This document shows, piece after piece, positions 63,901 through 64,000 of a stretch of 64,000 bases of DNA. Position 1 is the stretch's first letter, and each line of letters opens with the position of its first letter. The stretch spans positions 32,560,651 through 32,624,650 of the forward strand of contig OX424558.1 in the NCBI GenBank assembly GCA_949152475.1, given 5' to 3'. Origin of the DNA: Terebella lapidaria (taxonomy: Eukaryota > Annelida > Polychaeta > Terebellida > Terebellidae). The notes under the pieces were generated by a model that saw nothing but the letters and a program-made list of their open reading frames with translations, had not been told where the DNA came from and did no database searches. The position numbers and the translations under genes were made by a program.

Positions 63901-64000
63901 TTCGTGGATTAAGTCAACGGGGAAATTAATTTCCAGTAAAAAATGTCAAAATTTAACTTCCCCTTCGCTGATTAAATCCATTCTACAAAGTGCTGTTCAA
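57991..64000. other. AT-rich intergenic sequence, no supported gene
   Basis: Short frames occur (for example 59261-59593 and 59960-60454) but none has recognisable motifs, clear splice sites or unusual composition. A TA-repeat lies near 58751-58775. No tRNA, known transposon or tandem array was recognised. Confidence 0.5.

Overview
The window is a piece of an animal (invertebrate metazoan) nuclear genome. The evidence is a 30-exon host gene with ordinary spliceosomal introns, an AT-rich background, Pol III tRNA genes and several eukaryotic transposon classes. The species cannot be named from the sequence. The mix of DIRS-type elements, a Ty3/Gypsy element and a CR1/L2-type LINE fits a marine invertebrate such as a mollusc, brachiopod, hemichordate or amphioxus.

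Layout. 1-72 and 8602-8866 are the last intron and last coding exon of a host gene I cannot identify. That intron holds DIRS-like tyrosine-recombinase retrotransposon copy 1 (73-8601). Copy 1 in turn carries a 2 kb Helitron/Helentron-like insertion with ten 147-bp repeats (6450-8435). Positions 10919-30849 hold a complete host gene, LTN1 (listerin, the E3 ubiquitin ligase of ribosome-associated quality control): 30 coding exons that sum to 1,758 codons plus stop. Its 8.5 kb intron 7 contains a dispersed repeat, two tandem arrays and DIRS-like copy 2 (14514-21320), which looks whole. Downstream, 31935-37110 is an old, truncated, heavily broken DIRS-like copy 3.

From 37366 to 57077 there is a cluster of eight tRNA-Ser genes and pseudogenes on both strands. 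Local duplications carrying tRNA plus flank made at least part of it. The cluster is split by a 13.8 kb Ty3/Gypsy element on the minus strand (39865-53686) with near-identical LTRs, a gag and pol region, and an additional zinc-finger open frame downstream of integrase. From 57510 there is a LINE 3' fragment, and 58000-64000 is AT-rich sequence with no gene I can support.

Working together: LTN1 is the only complete host protein gene. Everything else of size is transposon sequence in introns or intergenic DNA, plus the tRNA-Ser array. The most notable signals are: (1) a 1,742-codon frame in DIRS copy 2 that runs through the RT-RNase H region in another frame; (2) the Helentron-like insertion with 147-bp repeats; (3) a segment of LTN1 intron 29 found again inside DIRS copy 3; (4) the extra ORF and duplicated polypurine-tract-like motif in the Gypsy element; (5) a one-base anticodon switch (AGA to CGA) among near-identical tRNA-Ser genes.
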